From contig NZ_JBNCBU010000001.1 of assembly GCF_051912845.1 (NCBI RefSeq), forward strand, positions 1,798,001 through 1,862,000: a stretch of DNA of 64,000 nucleotides, written 5' to 3'. The stretch is from Tsuneonella sediminis. GTDB taxonomy: Bacteria > Pseudomonadota > Alphaproteobacteria > Sphingomonadales > Sphingomonadaceae. The position numbers and the translations under genes were made by a program. Positions 32,136 to 40,628 of the stretch are shown here, piece after piece. The notes below the pieces were generated by a model, which had not been told where the DNA came from, made no database searches, and was given only the letters and a program-made list of their open reading frames with translations. Each line of letters opens with the position of its first letter. The stretch's first letter is position 1.

Positions 32136-32978
32136 ATGGCCAATTTTCGAATCCCGACGCGGGCAGCGATGGCTGTAACCGCCTTCGCCCTAGCCGTGGC
32201 GGCAGCGCCCGCCCCCATCCCGACGGTGCCGCCCGCCTATGCCGACCTCGCCGATCTTGCCGATGCGGCGGGCCTGGTGGTCCACGCGAAGATCAGGAAG
32301 GCCATCCCCCTGCCGCCGGAGCGTGCAGGAACGGTCGCCGCCGGCCACGCGCGAGTCTACGTCGAGGCCGAGACCGTGGCGCTGCTCACCGGCAGCGCCC
32401 CGCTGGGGCAGTCGATCCGGTATCTGGTCGACGTGCCGCTTGACGCCAAGGGCAAGCTGCCCAAGCTGAAGAAGCGCGACGTTCTGGTCTTCGCGCGTCC
32501 CGTGGCGGGCAGGCCGGGCGAACTCCAGCTCGTCGGCCCTTCGGCCCAGATTGACTGGAGCCAGGGACTGGAGGCGCGCCTGCGCCCGCTGCTCGGGGAA
32601 CTTGCTGCGCCCGACGCCGCGCCAGCGGTTACCGGGGTGCGTGATGCACTGTCGGTCGCCGGCACGCTCGCGGGCGAATCGGAAACGCAGATCTTCCTGT
32701 CGACCAGGAAAGGCGATCCCGTCTCGCTGACCATCGTGCGGCGGCCGGGGATGGCGCCGACCTGGGGCGTCTCGTACGGCGAGATCGTCGACCAGGCCGC
32801 CCGTCCTCCGGCTCCCGACACGCTTGCCTGGTATCGCCTCGCGTGCTTCCTGCCGCGCCAGTTGCCCGGCGCCGCGAACCTCGCACAGGACAGTGCCTCG
32901 CGCGCCCGGGCGGCACAGGATTATCGCTTCGTCATCGATGAACTCGGCGACTGCCCGCGCACGCTTTCGCGGCAATAG
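32136..32978 (+). CDS. Conserved-looking secreted protein of unknown function, 280 aa
   Basis: ATG 32136 is chosen because it begins a signal peptide (MANFRIPTRAAMAVTAFALAVAAAPAP); an ATG at 32088 would put a hydrophilic stretch before it. The mature part starts with AYADLADLADAAGLVVHAKI and has VYVEAETVALLTGSAPLGQ and LPKLKKRDVLVFARP, suggesting beta structure like an OB-fold or other beta domain. Two Cys (LACFLP and ELGDCPRT) near the end may pair in the periplasm. I recall similar proteins in sphingomonads beside homoserine dehydrogenase, but no function. Confidence 0.75.
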   Translation: MANFRIPTRAAMAVTAFALAVAAAPAPIPTVPPAYADLADLADAAGLVVHAKIRKAIPLPPERAGTVAAGHARVYVEAETVALLTGSAPLGQSIRYLVDVPLDAKGKLPKLKKRDVLVFARPVAGRPGELQLVGPSAQIDWSQGLEARLRPLLGELAAPDAAPAVTGVRDALSVAGTLAGESETQIFLSTRKGDPVSLTIVRRPGMAPTWGVSYGEIVDQAARPPAPDTLAWYRLACFLPRQLPGAANLAQDSASRARAAQDYRFVIDELGDCPRTLSRQ

Positions 32979-33024
32979 TTTCTCTTTGTTGGCCCCGCCG
33001 CTCGCGCTCCGATAGAGGCGGCGC

Positions 33025-34398
33025 ATGGTGACGGAAACTACCAATGGGTCAGCACGCCCCTTGCGCGTGGCCCTCGCCGGCGTGGGCACGGTCGGCGCGG
33101 GCGTCGTTCGCCTGCTCGATGCCAACGCAGCCCTGATCGAGGCGCGGGCGGGCCGTCCCGTTCGGGTGGTCGCCGTAAGCGCGCGGGACCGCGAGAAGGA
33201 TCGCGGTGTCGACCTGTCCCGCTTCACGTGGTGCGACGACATGACGGCGATGGCCGCCAGCGACGACGTCGACGCGGTGGTCGAACTGGTCGGCGGCGCG
33301 GACGGACCGGCACTCACCCTGGCCCGCAATGCCATCGCGGCAGGCAAGGCGCTGGTGACCGCCAACAAGGCGATGATCGCGCATCATGGGCTCACACTCG
33401 GCGAAGCGGCCGAGGGAATGGGCGTGCCGCTGAAGTTCGAGGCCGCCGTGGCCGGCGGCATTCCGATCATCAAGGGCCTTCGCGAAGGCGCCGCCGCCAA
33501 CGCCATCGACCGCGTCCAGGGCATCCTCAACGGCACCTGCAACTTCATCCTTTCCACGATGGAGGATACTGGCCGCGATTTCGCCGACGTGCTCGCCGAA
33601 GCGCAGGCCCGGGGCTTCGCCGAAGCAGACCCGACACTCGACATCGAGGGGATCGACGCGGGCCACAAGCTCGCGATCCTTGCCGCAATCGCGTTCGGCG
33701 CGCGGATCGACCTCGAGCACGTGAGCTGCGAGGGCATTGCGCGCGTTCGCGCTGCCGACATCGCCCGTGCCCGCGATCTCGGCTTCGTCATTCGGCTGAT
33801 CGGGGAAGCCGACGTGGAACATGCCCAGCCGGGCGGCTCACCGCGCCTCCTCCAGCGGGTCCGGCCATGCCTCGTCCCCCGCGACCATCCGCTGGCGCAC
33901 GTCGACGGGCCGACCAACGCGGTCGTGGCGCAGGGCAATTATTCCGGTCGCCTGCTGTTCCAGGGCGCGGGCGCAGGTGACGGCCCTACCGCGAGCGCGG
34001 TCGTTGCCGACCTGATCGACATCGCCCGATGGTGGGGTCGCAACGGCGCGGCCGGCAGCGACGCCGGCGAGACGGGCACCGCGTTCTCGATTCCCGTAGG
34101 CGCGCTCGAGGCGATGGCTCCGGCCGAGCCCGGAGAGCGCTGCGGTCGGACCTATCTCCGCTTCACGGTTGCCGACCGGCCCGGCGTCCTCGCCGAAATT
34201 ACCGCCGCCATGCGCGATGCCGAAGTGTCGATCGAGAGCCTGATCCAGCAGGGGCAGCCGAACGAAAACGGCGAGGTGCTGGTTGCGATGGTCACCCACG
34301 AAGGGGCGGAGAAGTGCGTGACCGAGGCGCTCCGCCTCCTCGACGGTTCGGCAAGCCTTACCGAGGCTCCGCTGGTGATGCCGATTCTGGCGGCCTAG
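33025..34398 (+). CDS. hom: Homoserine dehydrogenase, 457 aa
   Basis: It reduces aspartate semialdehyde to homoserine on the way to threonine and methionine. The NAD(P) loop is VALAGVGTVGAGVVRLLD near the start; the catalytic core has ANKAMIAHHG, KFEAAVAGGIPIIKGLREG and GTCNFILSTM, with EADPTLDIEGIDAGHKLAIL. The C-terminal ACT domain (about 370-440, YLRFTVADRPGVLAEITAAM) allows allosteric control by threonine. Length is normal for the monofunctional ACT form. The last 41 bases overlap the convergent unknown gene. Confidence 0.96.
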   Translation: MVTETTNGSARPLRVALAGVGTVGAGVVRLLDANAALIEARAGRPVRVVAVSARDREKDRGVDLSRFTWCDDMTAMAASDDVDAVVELVGGADGPALTLARNAIAAGKALVTANKAMIAHHGLTLGEAAEGMGVPLKFEAAVAGGIPIIKGLREGAAANAIDRVQGILNGTCNFILSTMEDTGRDFADVLAEAQARGFAEADPTLDIEGIDAGHKLAILAAIAFGARIDLEHVSCEGIARVRAADIARARDLGFVIRLIGEADVEHAQPGGSPRLLQRVRPCLVPRDHPLAHVDGPTNAVVAQGNYSGRLLFQGAGAGDGPTASAVVADLIDIARWWGRNGAAGSDAGETGTAFSIPVGALEAMAPAEPGERCGRTYLRFTVADRPGVLAEITAAMRDAEVSIESLIQQGQPNENGEVLVAMVTHEGAEKCVTEALRLLDGSASLTEAPLVMPILAA

Positions 34399-34927
34399 GC
34401 GGCCGATCTGGTTCGTCCGCCTGCCCCGCGAGCGGGGGAAGCCCGCCCGGCGCGGGCGCGCTACCGTCATTACCTCTCGGCGCGAGTCCGCGTCCCACCC
34501 GGTCGGCATCCGAACCGGGCGGCGCTTCGGGGATCGCCTTCAGGTCGATGATCTTCGGCATAGGCGGCGGGCAAGGCGGGATGAAGCAACCGCGCGCGAC
34601 GACCGCACCGGGATAAGTCGTTCCGACGTCGGGTGCGCGGGGCACGCCGCCCCTCGCGCCGGCGCCGGCCGGATCCAGCTCGCCGCTCGAGCGGACGCGG
34701 AACTGGTCCTGGTCCTCGACCTCGGCGCAGACGACGATTTCCTCGCCCGGCCGGTGCGGCGGGCAGGTTTCCTTTGCGCGGGCATCGGGCGGGCCGTAGG
34801 CCTGTTTCGCCGTCTCGATCGCCTGCGTTGCGGTGACGGGCGGCCCTGCGGCGGGCTGCGCCGCTGCGGGCACCGGCAAGGCGGCGGCAAGACCCGCGCA
34901 GAGCAGCAGCAAGGCGACTGTCTTCAC
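34358..34927 (-). CDS. Unknown secreted Pro-rich protein, 189 aa
   Basis: A signal peptide (MKTVALLLLCAGLAAALPVPAAAQP, cut about residue 23) leads to a mature part with two possible disulfides: CPPHRPGEEIVVCAEVEDQDQFRVRS and ARGCFIPPCPPP. The motif EIVVCAE recurs in small periplasmic proteins of sphingomonads, as I recall. The C-terminal 60 residues are Pro/Gly-rich and probably disordered, and overlap the hom gene. Function unknown. It diverges from glpX. Confidence 0.7.
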   Translation of the reverse strand: MKTVALLLLCAGLAAALPVPAAAQPAAGPPVTATQAIETAKQAYGPPDARAKETCPPHRPGEEIVVCAEVEDQDQFRVRSSGELDPAGAGARGGVPRAPDVGTTYPGAVVARGCFIPPCPPPMPKIIDLKAIPEAPPGSDADRVGRGLAPRGNDGSAPAPGGLPPLAGQADEPDRPPRPPESASPAEPR

Positions 34928-35029
34928 GCTGGCGACGCGCTGCCGGAACAGTCCCTGGCTCTGCTCGACAACCGGCGTCTCCCTCGTCTAAGCGCGCGTC
35001 CACACAGCGTATCTTGGGGTGAATCTCGA

Positions 35030-36019
35030 ATGAACAGTTCCAACCCGAAGCGTTCGAGCGTCCTCGACCGCGTCCTCGTGCTCGAGATGGTGCGGGTGAC
35101 TGAAGCGGCAGCCATCGCCGCGAGCAAGCTGGTCGGCCGCGGCGACGAGAAGGCGGCCGACGCCGCGGCGGTAGAAGCCATGCGCCGCGCGTTCGACGAA
35201 CTCGAGATCGATGGTACCGTCGTGATCGGCGAGGGCGAGCGCGACGAGGCGCCGATGCTCTACATCGGCGAAAAGGTCGGCGGCGCGATTGGAAGCGGAC
35301 CCAGGATCGACATCGCGCTCGACCCGCTGGAAGGGACCACCATCACCGCCAAGGCGGGCCCCAACTCTCTCGCCGTTCTGGCGGCGGCAGAGGAAGGGTG
35401 CCTGCTCAACGCGCCGGACACCTACATGGAAAAGCTCGCCGTGGGCCCGGGTTACCCCGACGGCGTGATCGACCTCGCCAAGAGCCCGACCGAGAACGTC
35501 AGGGCGGTGGCCGCGGCCAAGGGCGTAACCCCGGCGGACATCATCGTCTGCGTGCTCGACCGCCCCCGCCATTCCGATCTCATCGCCGAGCTGCGTTCGC
35601 TCGGCTGCGGGGTCGTGCTGATCGGCGACGGCGATGTCGCGGGCGTGATCGCGACGACCGATCCGGACACGACGGTCGACATGTACATGGGCATTGGCGG
35701 TGCACCGGAAGGCGTGCTCGCGGCGGCGGCGCTGCGCTGCGTCGGGGGCCAGTTCAACGGGCGGCTGGTTTTCCGCAACGAGGACGAGAAGGCGCGTGCG
35801 CGCAAGTGGGGGATACCCGACAAGGACTTCGACCGCATCTACCGGCTCGAGGAGCTTGCGAAGGGCGACTGCATCTTCGCTGCGACGGGAGTGACATCGG
35901 GTTCGCTCCTCGACGGCGTCAAGCGCCTGCGCGGCGGCAAGATGACCACCGACAGCGTCGTGATGCGCGCCAGCAGCGGAACCGTCCGCTGGATCAAGGG
36001 CGAACACCGCAGCGGGTAG
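35030..36019 (+). CDS. glpX: Fructose-1,6-bisphosphatase, class II, 329 aa
   Basis: It removes the 1-phosphate of fructose 1,6-bisphosphate in gluconeogenesis. The metal and substrate residues lie in VVIGEGERDEAPMLYIGE, ALDPLEGTTITAKAGPNSLAVLA and GIGGAPEGVLAAAALRC, all matching GlpX. ATG 35030 begins MNSSNPKRSSVLDRVLVLEMVRVTEAAAIAAS, the usual start. A glycolytic/gluconeogenic partner is not beside it. A hairpin (36074-36091) follows. Confidence 0.95.
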   Translation: MNSSNPKRSSVLDRVLVLEMVRVTEAAAIAASKLVGRGDEKAADAAAVEAMRRAFDELEIDGTVVIGEGERDEAPMLYIGEKVGGAIGSGPRIDIALDPLEGTTITAKAGPNSLAVLAAAEEGCLLNAPDTYMEKLAVGPGYPDGVIDLAKSPTENVRAVAAAKGVTPADIIVCVLDRPRHSDLIAELRSLGCGVVLIGDGDVAGVIATTDPDTTVDMYMGIGGAPEGVLAAAALRCVGGQFNGRLVFRNEDEKARARKWGIPDKDFDRIYRLEELAKGDCIFAATGVTSGSLLDGVKRLRGGKMTTDSVVMRASSGTVRWIKGEHRSG

Positions 36020-36073
36020 ACCGCAGATCGCCCCGTGCGTAGGCGCTCGCGTGGGACACGCCGGCACGCTATC

Positions 36074-36091
36074 CTTGGGTAATTCCCCAAG
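36074..36091. terminator. Possible glpX terminator hairpin
   Basis: Six-base arms CTTGGG/CCCAAG (36074-36079 and 36086-36091) with a six-base loop lie 54 bases past the glpX stop. The stem is short and no T-run follows, so the call is weak. It is at the upstream edge of an AT-rich stretch. Confidence 0.35.
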
Positions 36092-36115
36092 TGTAATGTC
36101 TTCAAAATATTAAGT

Positions 36116-36135
36116 TAACAATTCAGAAATTGTTA
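36116..36135. promoter_or_regulatory. Palindrome in AT-rich region upstream of the TadG-like gene
   Basis: TAACAATT (36116-36123) and AATTGTTA (36128-36135) are exact complements around a four-base spacer. About 60 surrounding bases are strikingly AT-rich for this chromosome. It lies 55 bases before the TadG-like start at 36191. Placement and symmetry fit an operator overlapping a promoter; the regulator is unknown. Confidence 0.5.
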
Positions 36136-36190
36136 GCTTCTCCAGAACAGTCCGGTGCTTGCGAAGTATTGCGCACGCGGAGTTCTTAAG

Positions 36191-37864
36191 ATGACCCATT
36201 CGCAAGGTGCTGGCTCCGGCTTGTTGCGGATTGTCGCAGGCGCCGTAGGCCGGTTGCGGGAGAACCGCAGCGGCAATGCCGCCCTCATCGTGGCGCTGGG
36301 GATGCCCGCGCTGATCGGCGGGGCCGGTTTCGCGGTCGACACCGCGCAGTGGTACATGTGGAAGCGCGAACTCCAGTTCGCGGTCGACCAGGCCGCGATC
36401 GCCGGCGCGCTCGCCCGGTCGAGCACCGACACCGAGGCGAGCTACGACGCGCGCGCGCGGCAGGAATACGCGGCCAACATCTCGACCGTCGCAGGGTTCG
36501 CGACCAGGCCGACCGAGATCAAGGTCGGGCTGGTGAACTATTCGGGCGGCGTGAAGAACTCGGTCACCGTGTCGGCCGAGGCGACACGCAGCTTGCCGTT
36601 TTCGAGCTTTCTCACCGGCAAGGCGGCAACGATCGGAGCATTCGCCCAGGCAAGCTTCAAGGAGGGTGCCACGTTCACCAGCTGCCTGACAGCGGTCAGC
36701 GAGGACGCCGACGGGGCGATCAACATCGGCGGCAACTCGGTGCTCACCGCGGCCTGCGGCATGGCCGCGCTGTCCAAGTCAGACAGGGCCATCACCGTCA
36801 GCGGCAACCCGACGATCGAGGCCGGCTGGATCCTTGCGGCAGGCGGTATCGACGAGTGGTTCCGCACCAACACCAACGACGTGATCATGGAGCATCTCGA
36901 GGGCCTGTACGATCCCTTCAAGGCGCTCTCGCCGCCAAATCCCGCCGAAACGCAGGTCAACCGGACCTACACCTGCATCAAGGGCAAGACGACAACGCGC
37001 GCCAATGTCAGGACCGACCTCGACACCACCTACACCTATTACAAGGGCTTCTCGCCCGACACGAACGGCGATGGGGTGCTGACCAGCGCCGAGCTCGCCG
37101 CCGCGACCTGGCAGCTGCAGGAGAACGCCAAGGGCAAGTCGAGGGAGACGAGCAGTACGTCCTCCAGCATGGTCCTTGTCGAGAATAACACCGTCGACGG
37201 CGTGACGAAGACGACCACGCGCACGATCGTCAAGACGAACAACTCCACCGGGGCGAATGCGACCTGGGAAATGAAGACGACCGTCACCACCACGACTCAG
37301 TCGGGCACCATCGCGACGACCACTCCCGACCAGGCCACGGTCCTGCCGGGCACCTACACCGACATCCACGTCGGCTGCACGACGGTGTTCGCGCCGGGCG
37401 TCTATGTGATCAACGGCGGGGGGCTGAAGGTTACCGGGCAGTACGAAGTGACGGGTTCGGGCGTGATGTTTGTGCTGAAGAACGGCGCCTGGATCGACAT
37501 CGCAGGCGGCGCGAACATCAACCTCACCGCCATCACCGCCTCGCAGCTGATCGCAAAGGGCGTTCCCGAAAGCGACGCCAACAAGCTTGCCGGCATGCTG
37601 GTGTTCGAGGACCGCAGTTCGCCCGGCAGCAGCAAGACCAAGCTCAACGGCAACGCAAACACCCTGCTCAACGGAACGATCTACCTGCCGGTCAGCGCGA
37701 TCGACTTTGCCGGAACAGCCGGCGTGTCGAGCCAGTGCCTGATGATCGCCGCCAACACGATCCGGCTGACCGGCACGGCCAACATGGCCACGTTCTGTCC
37801 CCCTGGTCTGTCGAACTCGACAAACGTCGTGAACCTGAAGGCCAGCGTGAAGCTGGTCGCATGA
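36191..37864 (+). CDS. TadG-like secreted/pilus-assembly protein with beta-rich C-terminus, 557 aa
   Basis: A GGAG eight bases before ATG 36191 marks the start; an earlier ATG at 36155 lacks one. Residues about 20-55 (RENRSGNAALIVALGMPALIGGAGFAVDTAQWYMWKRELQFAVDQAAIAGA) form the TadE/G-type N-terminal signal-anchor with G-N-A. Midway is DTNGDGVLTSAEL, a complete EF-hand calcium loop. The C-terminal part repeats short beta strands with Gly/Asn (GGANINLTAITASQ, TKLNGNANTLLNGTIYLP), like parallel beta-helix surface proteins. Four Cys are present. It probably stays in the inner membrane facing out or is part of a Tad-type surface apparatus. It overlaps the next gene by ATGA. Confidence 0.82.
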   Translation: MTHSQGAGSGLLRIVAGAVGRLRENRSGNAALIVALGMPALIGGAGFAVDTAQWYMWKRELQFAVDQAAIAGALARSSTDTEASYDARARQEYAANISTVAGFATRPTEIKVGLVNYSGGVKNSVTVSAEATRSLPFSSFLTGKAATIGAFAQASFKEGATFTSCLTAVSEDADGAINIGGNSVLTAACGMAALSKSDRAITVSGNPTIEAGWILAAGGIDEWFRTNTNDVIMEHLEGLYDPFKALSPPNPAETQVNRTYTCIKGKTTTRANVRTDLDTTYTYYKGFSPDTNGDGVLTSAELAAATWQLQENAKGKSRETSSTSSSMVLVENNTVDGVTKTTTRTIVKTNNSTGANATWEMKTTVTTTTQSGTIATTTPDQATVLPGTYTDIHVGCTTVFAPGVYVINGGGLKVTGQYEVTGSGVMFVLKNGAWIDIAGGANINLTAITASQLIAKGVPESDANKLAGMLVFEDRSSPGSSKTKLNGNANTLLNGTIYLPVSAIDFAGTAGVSSQCLMIAANTIRLTGTANMATFCPPGLSNSTNVVNLKASVKLVA

Positions 37865-38331
37865 TGAGCCTGCCGTTCAGCCCGAGCCGGATCGTGCGCG
37901 ACAGCAGCGCGACGATGGCGGTCGAAACCGCGATCGTGGCGCCGGTGCTGGCGTTGCTCGCGCTCGGAGGGTTCGAGGCGAGCTCGCTCGTCGCGCGCAA
38001 GAGCGAGCTGGACAGTGCCGTTGCAGAAGCCGCCGCGATCGTCAGGGCATCCCCCCCTGCCGACGCGGCGGCACGCCTGACGATCAAGAACGTCGTCCAG
38101 ACCTCGATCGACCCCGACGGGTCAAATCCCCACGACGAGGTGACGGTGGTCGAGACCTATCGTTGCGGCACCGGGGACTATGTCCTCGCCAAGCCGACCT
38201 GCGTGAAGGCCGCCGACCTGACAATCTACGTCGAACTCAAGGTCACCGATCGCTACGTGCCGAAGTGGACCCAGTTCGGCATCGGCGGCCCGGTCGATTA
38301 CCTCGTCGTGCGCCGGGTGCTGGTGGCGTGA
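37861..38331 (+). CDS. TadE/TadF-like pseudopilin protein, 156 aa
   Basis: ATG 37861 overlaps the stop of the TadG-like gene, with a second ATG three bases later. The N-terminal SSATMAVETAIVAPVLALLALGGFEASSLVARKSELDSAV has the E-T-A-I type TadE motif with Glu at position five of the helix, a prepilin-like processing and helix region. The rest is a globular periplasmic domain with two Cys. It probably cooperates with its neighbours. The next gene overlaps by GTGA. Confidence 0.82.
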   Translation: MMSLPFSPSRIVRDSSATMAVETAIVAPVLALLALGGFEASSLVARKSELDSAVAEAAAIVRASPPADAAARLTIKNVVQTSIDPDGSNPHDEVTVVETYRCGTGDYVLAKPTCVKAADLTIYVELKVTDRYVPKWTQFGIGGPVDYLVVRRVLVA

Positions 38332-38765
38332 GTGCCTTTGCGCTCCTGCGGCGACTGGCGCGGGACCGGGACGGTGCGACGACGGTCGAGTTGGCGATCC
38401 TCGCCCCGGCGTTTCTCGCGTTGCTGTTCGGCGTGTTCCAGATCGGCCTTGCACTACAGAACTACAACGCCTTGCGGGGCATTTCCGCCGATGTCGCCCG
38501 CTACGCGCTGGTGCAGTATTCGACCGGCAACCGAGTGTCGAAGGAGCAGCTCAACAGCTACGCGCTGTCGGTCGGGCGATCGGCGCCCTACATCCTCGAC
38601 TACGAGATGTACTCGGCGTCGATCCGGCAGCCGACCGTCCAGCGGGTGAGCGGGGCGTTGGAGCTCGAACTCACCCTCCGCTACCAGGTGTTCAGCGTCA
38701 TGAGCGCCTATGGACTGGAAGGCCCCTACATCACGTATACCCGGCCGATCTTCGTGACGGCGTGA
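38328..38765 (+). CDS. TadE-like pseudopilin protein, 145 aa
   Basis: GTG 38328 overlaps the previous stop. RRLARDRDGATTVELAILAPAFLALLFGVFQIGLALQNYNALRG is a textbook TadE signal-anchor: a D-G-A-T-T-V-E-L-A motif, then a hydrophobic helix. A small periplasmic domain follows. TadE-type minor pilins are needed for Flp pilus assembly. The third of the three-gene cluster; the prs gene follows after 99 bases. No pilin, ATPase, secretin or peptidase gene of the full Tad locus is in this window. Confidence 0.88.
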   Translation: MSAFALLRRLARDRDGATTVELAILAPAFLALLFGVFQIGLALQNYNALRGISADVARYALVQYSTGNRVSKEQLNSYALSVGRSAPYILDYEMYSASIRQPTVQRVSGALELELTLRYQVFSVMSAYGLEGPYITYTRPIFVTA

Positions 38766-38864
38766 CGCGTCCGGGCGCGACCAAGCAGCAGGGAATGTTG
38801 CAATGAGGCGAAGCTCCGCTAAGCCGCGCTGCACCCGAATCCCCCGCCCGAGGACCCGCCTGCG

Positions 38865-39800
38865 ATGAAGATCATGTCCGGCAACGCGAACCTGCCGCTC
38901 GCCCGCGCGATCGCGGGGTATCTCGAGATGCCGCTGACCGATGCGAGCGTACGCCGCTTCGCCGACGAGGAAATCTTCGTCGAGATCCACGAGAACGTCC
39001 GCGGCGAAGACCTGTTTATCGTCCAGTCGACCAGCTTCCCGGCCAACGACAACCTGATGGAGCTTCTGATCTCCATCGATGCGTGCCGCCGCGCGTCGGC
39101 CAAGCGGATCACCGCGGTCATCCCCTATTTCGGCTATGCCCGGCAGGACCGCAAGCCCGGCCCGCGCACCCCGATCTCGGCCAAGCTCGTCGCCAACCTC
39201 ATCACCGAGGCCGGCGCGGACCGCGTGCTGGCGGTCGACCTTCACGCCGGGCAGATCCAGGGGTTCTTCGACATTCCGACCGACAATCTGTTCGCGGCCC
39301 CGACGATGGCGGCCGACATCCAGGCCCGCTACGGCGAGCGCGACCTCATGGTGGTCTCGCCCGACGTCGGCGGCGTGGTCCGCGCCCGCGCGCTCGCCAA
39401 GCGGCTCGACAACGCGCCGCTCGCGATCGTCGACAAGCGCCGCGATAGGCCGGGCGAATCGGAGGTCATGAATATCATCGGCGACGTAAAGGGTCGCCAC
39501 TGCATCATGATCGACGACATCGTCGATTCGGGCGGGACGCTGTGCAACGCCGCCGCGGCGCTGCTCGACGGCGGCGCAAAGAGCGTCGCCGCCTACATCA
39601 CTCACGGCGTACTCTCGGGCGGCGCGGTGGCCCGCGTCGACGGCTCGGCGCTCGAGGAACTCGTCATAACCGACACGATTCGTCCGACCGACGCGGTGGT
39701 CGATTCCTCCCGCATCCGCACGCTGACGATCGCGCCGCTGATCGGCGAGGCGGTGCGCCGGATCGCAGACGAGAGCTCGGTCAGCTCGCTGTTCGACTGA
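38865..39800 (+). CDS. prs: Ribose-phosphate pyrophosphokinase, 311 aa
   Basis: It makes PRPP from ribose 5-phosphate and ATP, feeding nucleotides, histidine and tryptophan. The N-terminal GNANLPLARAIAGYLEMPL, the PYFGYARQDRK loop, DLHAGQIQGFFDIPTDNL and the PRPP site CIMIDDIVDSGGTLCNAAAALL are all intact. Length is typical. It is followed by hisN two bases after the stop, a sensible pairing because PRPP enters histidine synthesis, though co-transcription is only inferred from spacing. Confidence 0.97.
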   Translation: MKIMSGNANLPLARAIAGYLEMPLTDASVRRFADEEIFVEIHENVRGEDLFIVQSTSFPANDNLMELLISIDACRRASAKRITAVIPYFGYARQDRKPGPRTPISAKLVANLITEAGADRVLAVDLHAGQIQGFFDIPTDNLFAAPTMAADIQARYGERDLMVVSPDVGGVVRARALAKRLDNAPLAIVDKRRDRPGESEVMNIIGDVKGRHCIMIDDIVDSGGTLCNAAAALLDGGAKSVAAYITHGVLSGGAVARVDGSALEELVITDTIRPTDAVVDSSRIRTLTIAPLIGEAVRRIADESSVSSLFD

Positions 39801-39802
39801 GG

Positions 39803-40585
39803 GTGTCGCTCGAAACCGACATCGCGCTTGCGCACCGCCTCGCCGACGCCGCGGGAGCGGCCATCCGGCCCCTCTTCCGTGGCCAGATCGGGCTCGAGGC
39901 AAAGGACGACGCGTCGCCGGTGACGTTGGCGGACCGCGCGGCGGAGGAGGCGATGCGCCGGATTCTCGCCGCCGAGGTGCCGCGCGACGGGATCATCGGC
40001 GAGGAGTTCGGAGCCGAGCGCGAAGGCGCCGCCCGCCAGTGGGTACTCGACCCCATCGACGGAACCACCAGTTTCGTCGCGGGGCGGCCGATTTTCGGCA
40101 CGCTCATCGCGCTTCTCGAAGGGGGATTTCCGGTCCTCGGGGTCATCGACCAGCCTGTCCTCGGCGAACGATGGGTGGGCGCAATGGGTCGTCCGACCAC
40201 GTTCAACGGCAAGGAAGTGCGCACCCGCCCCTGCCGCGAGCTGTCCGATGCCGTTCTTGGCACCACCAGCCCGGGTGCATTTTCCGATCATGCCGCGGAA
40301 CATTTCATGGCGCTCGCCGCCAAGTGCCACCACCGGCGGATGGTCTGGGGGGGCGACTGCTACAACTACGGGCTCGTCGCGAGCGGCCATGTCGATATCG
40401 TCTGCGAGGATTCACTCAAGCTCCACGATTTCGCCGCGCTCGTCCCGGTGGTCGAGGGGGCCGGCGGGACGATGGCCGACTGGCACGGCGAACCGCTTCA
40501 CGCAGCTTCCGAGGGACATGTGATCGCGCTCGGCGACCCCGCGCGGCTGGAGGACGTCGTCGAGGCGCTCGCCTGCGGGCACTGA
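39803..40585 (+). CDS. hisN: Histidinol-phosphatase, inositol monophosphatase family, 260 aa
   Basis: GTG 39803 begins VSLETDIALAHRLADAAGAAIRPLFRG and lies two bases past prs. The Mg-dependent phosphatase fold is shown by GIIGEEFGAE, WVLDPIDGTTSFVAGRPIFGTLIALLE and CHHRRMVWGGDCYNYGLVASGHVDIVCED. In actinobacteria and alphaproteobacteria this subgroup acts as histidinol-phosphatase, which is supported by its place after prs. A plain inositol or other phosphatase role cannot be ruled out from sequence. Confidence 0.88.
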   Translation: MSLETDIALAHRLADAAGAAIRPLFRGQIGLEAKDDASPVTLADRAAEEAMRRILAAEVPRDGIIGEEFGAEREGAARQWVLDPIDGTTSFVAGRPIFGTLIALLEGGFPVLGVIDQPVLGERWVGAMGRPTTFNGKEVRTRPCRELSDAVLGTTSPGAFSDHAAEHFMALAAKCHHRRMVWGGDCYNYGLVASGHVDIVCEDSLKLHDFAALVPVVEGAGGTMADWHGEPLHAASEGHVIALGDPARLEDVVEALACGH

Positions 40586-40628
40586 GGCGTTAGCCTTATC
40601 CTAAATCCGCCGCGCTAGACGCGCGGAC

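Noticed and set aside
36105..36135. CtrA binding site (TTAA-N7-TTAA) in the AT-rich region
   Set aside because: TTAA-like elements occur, but the required spacing is not met.
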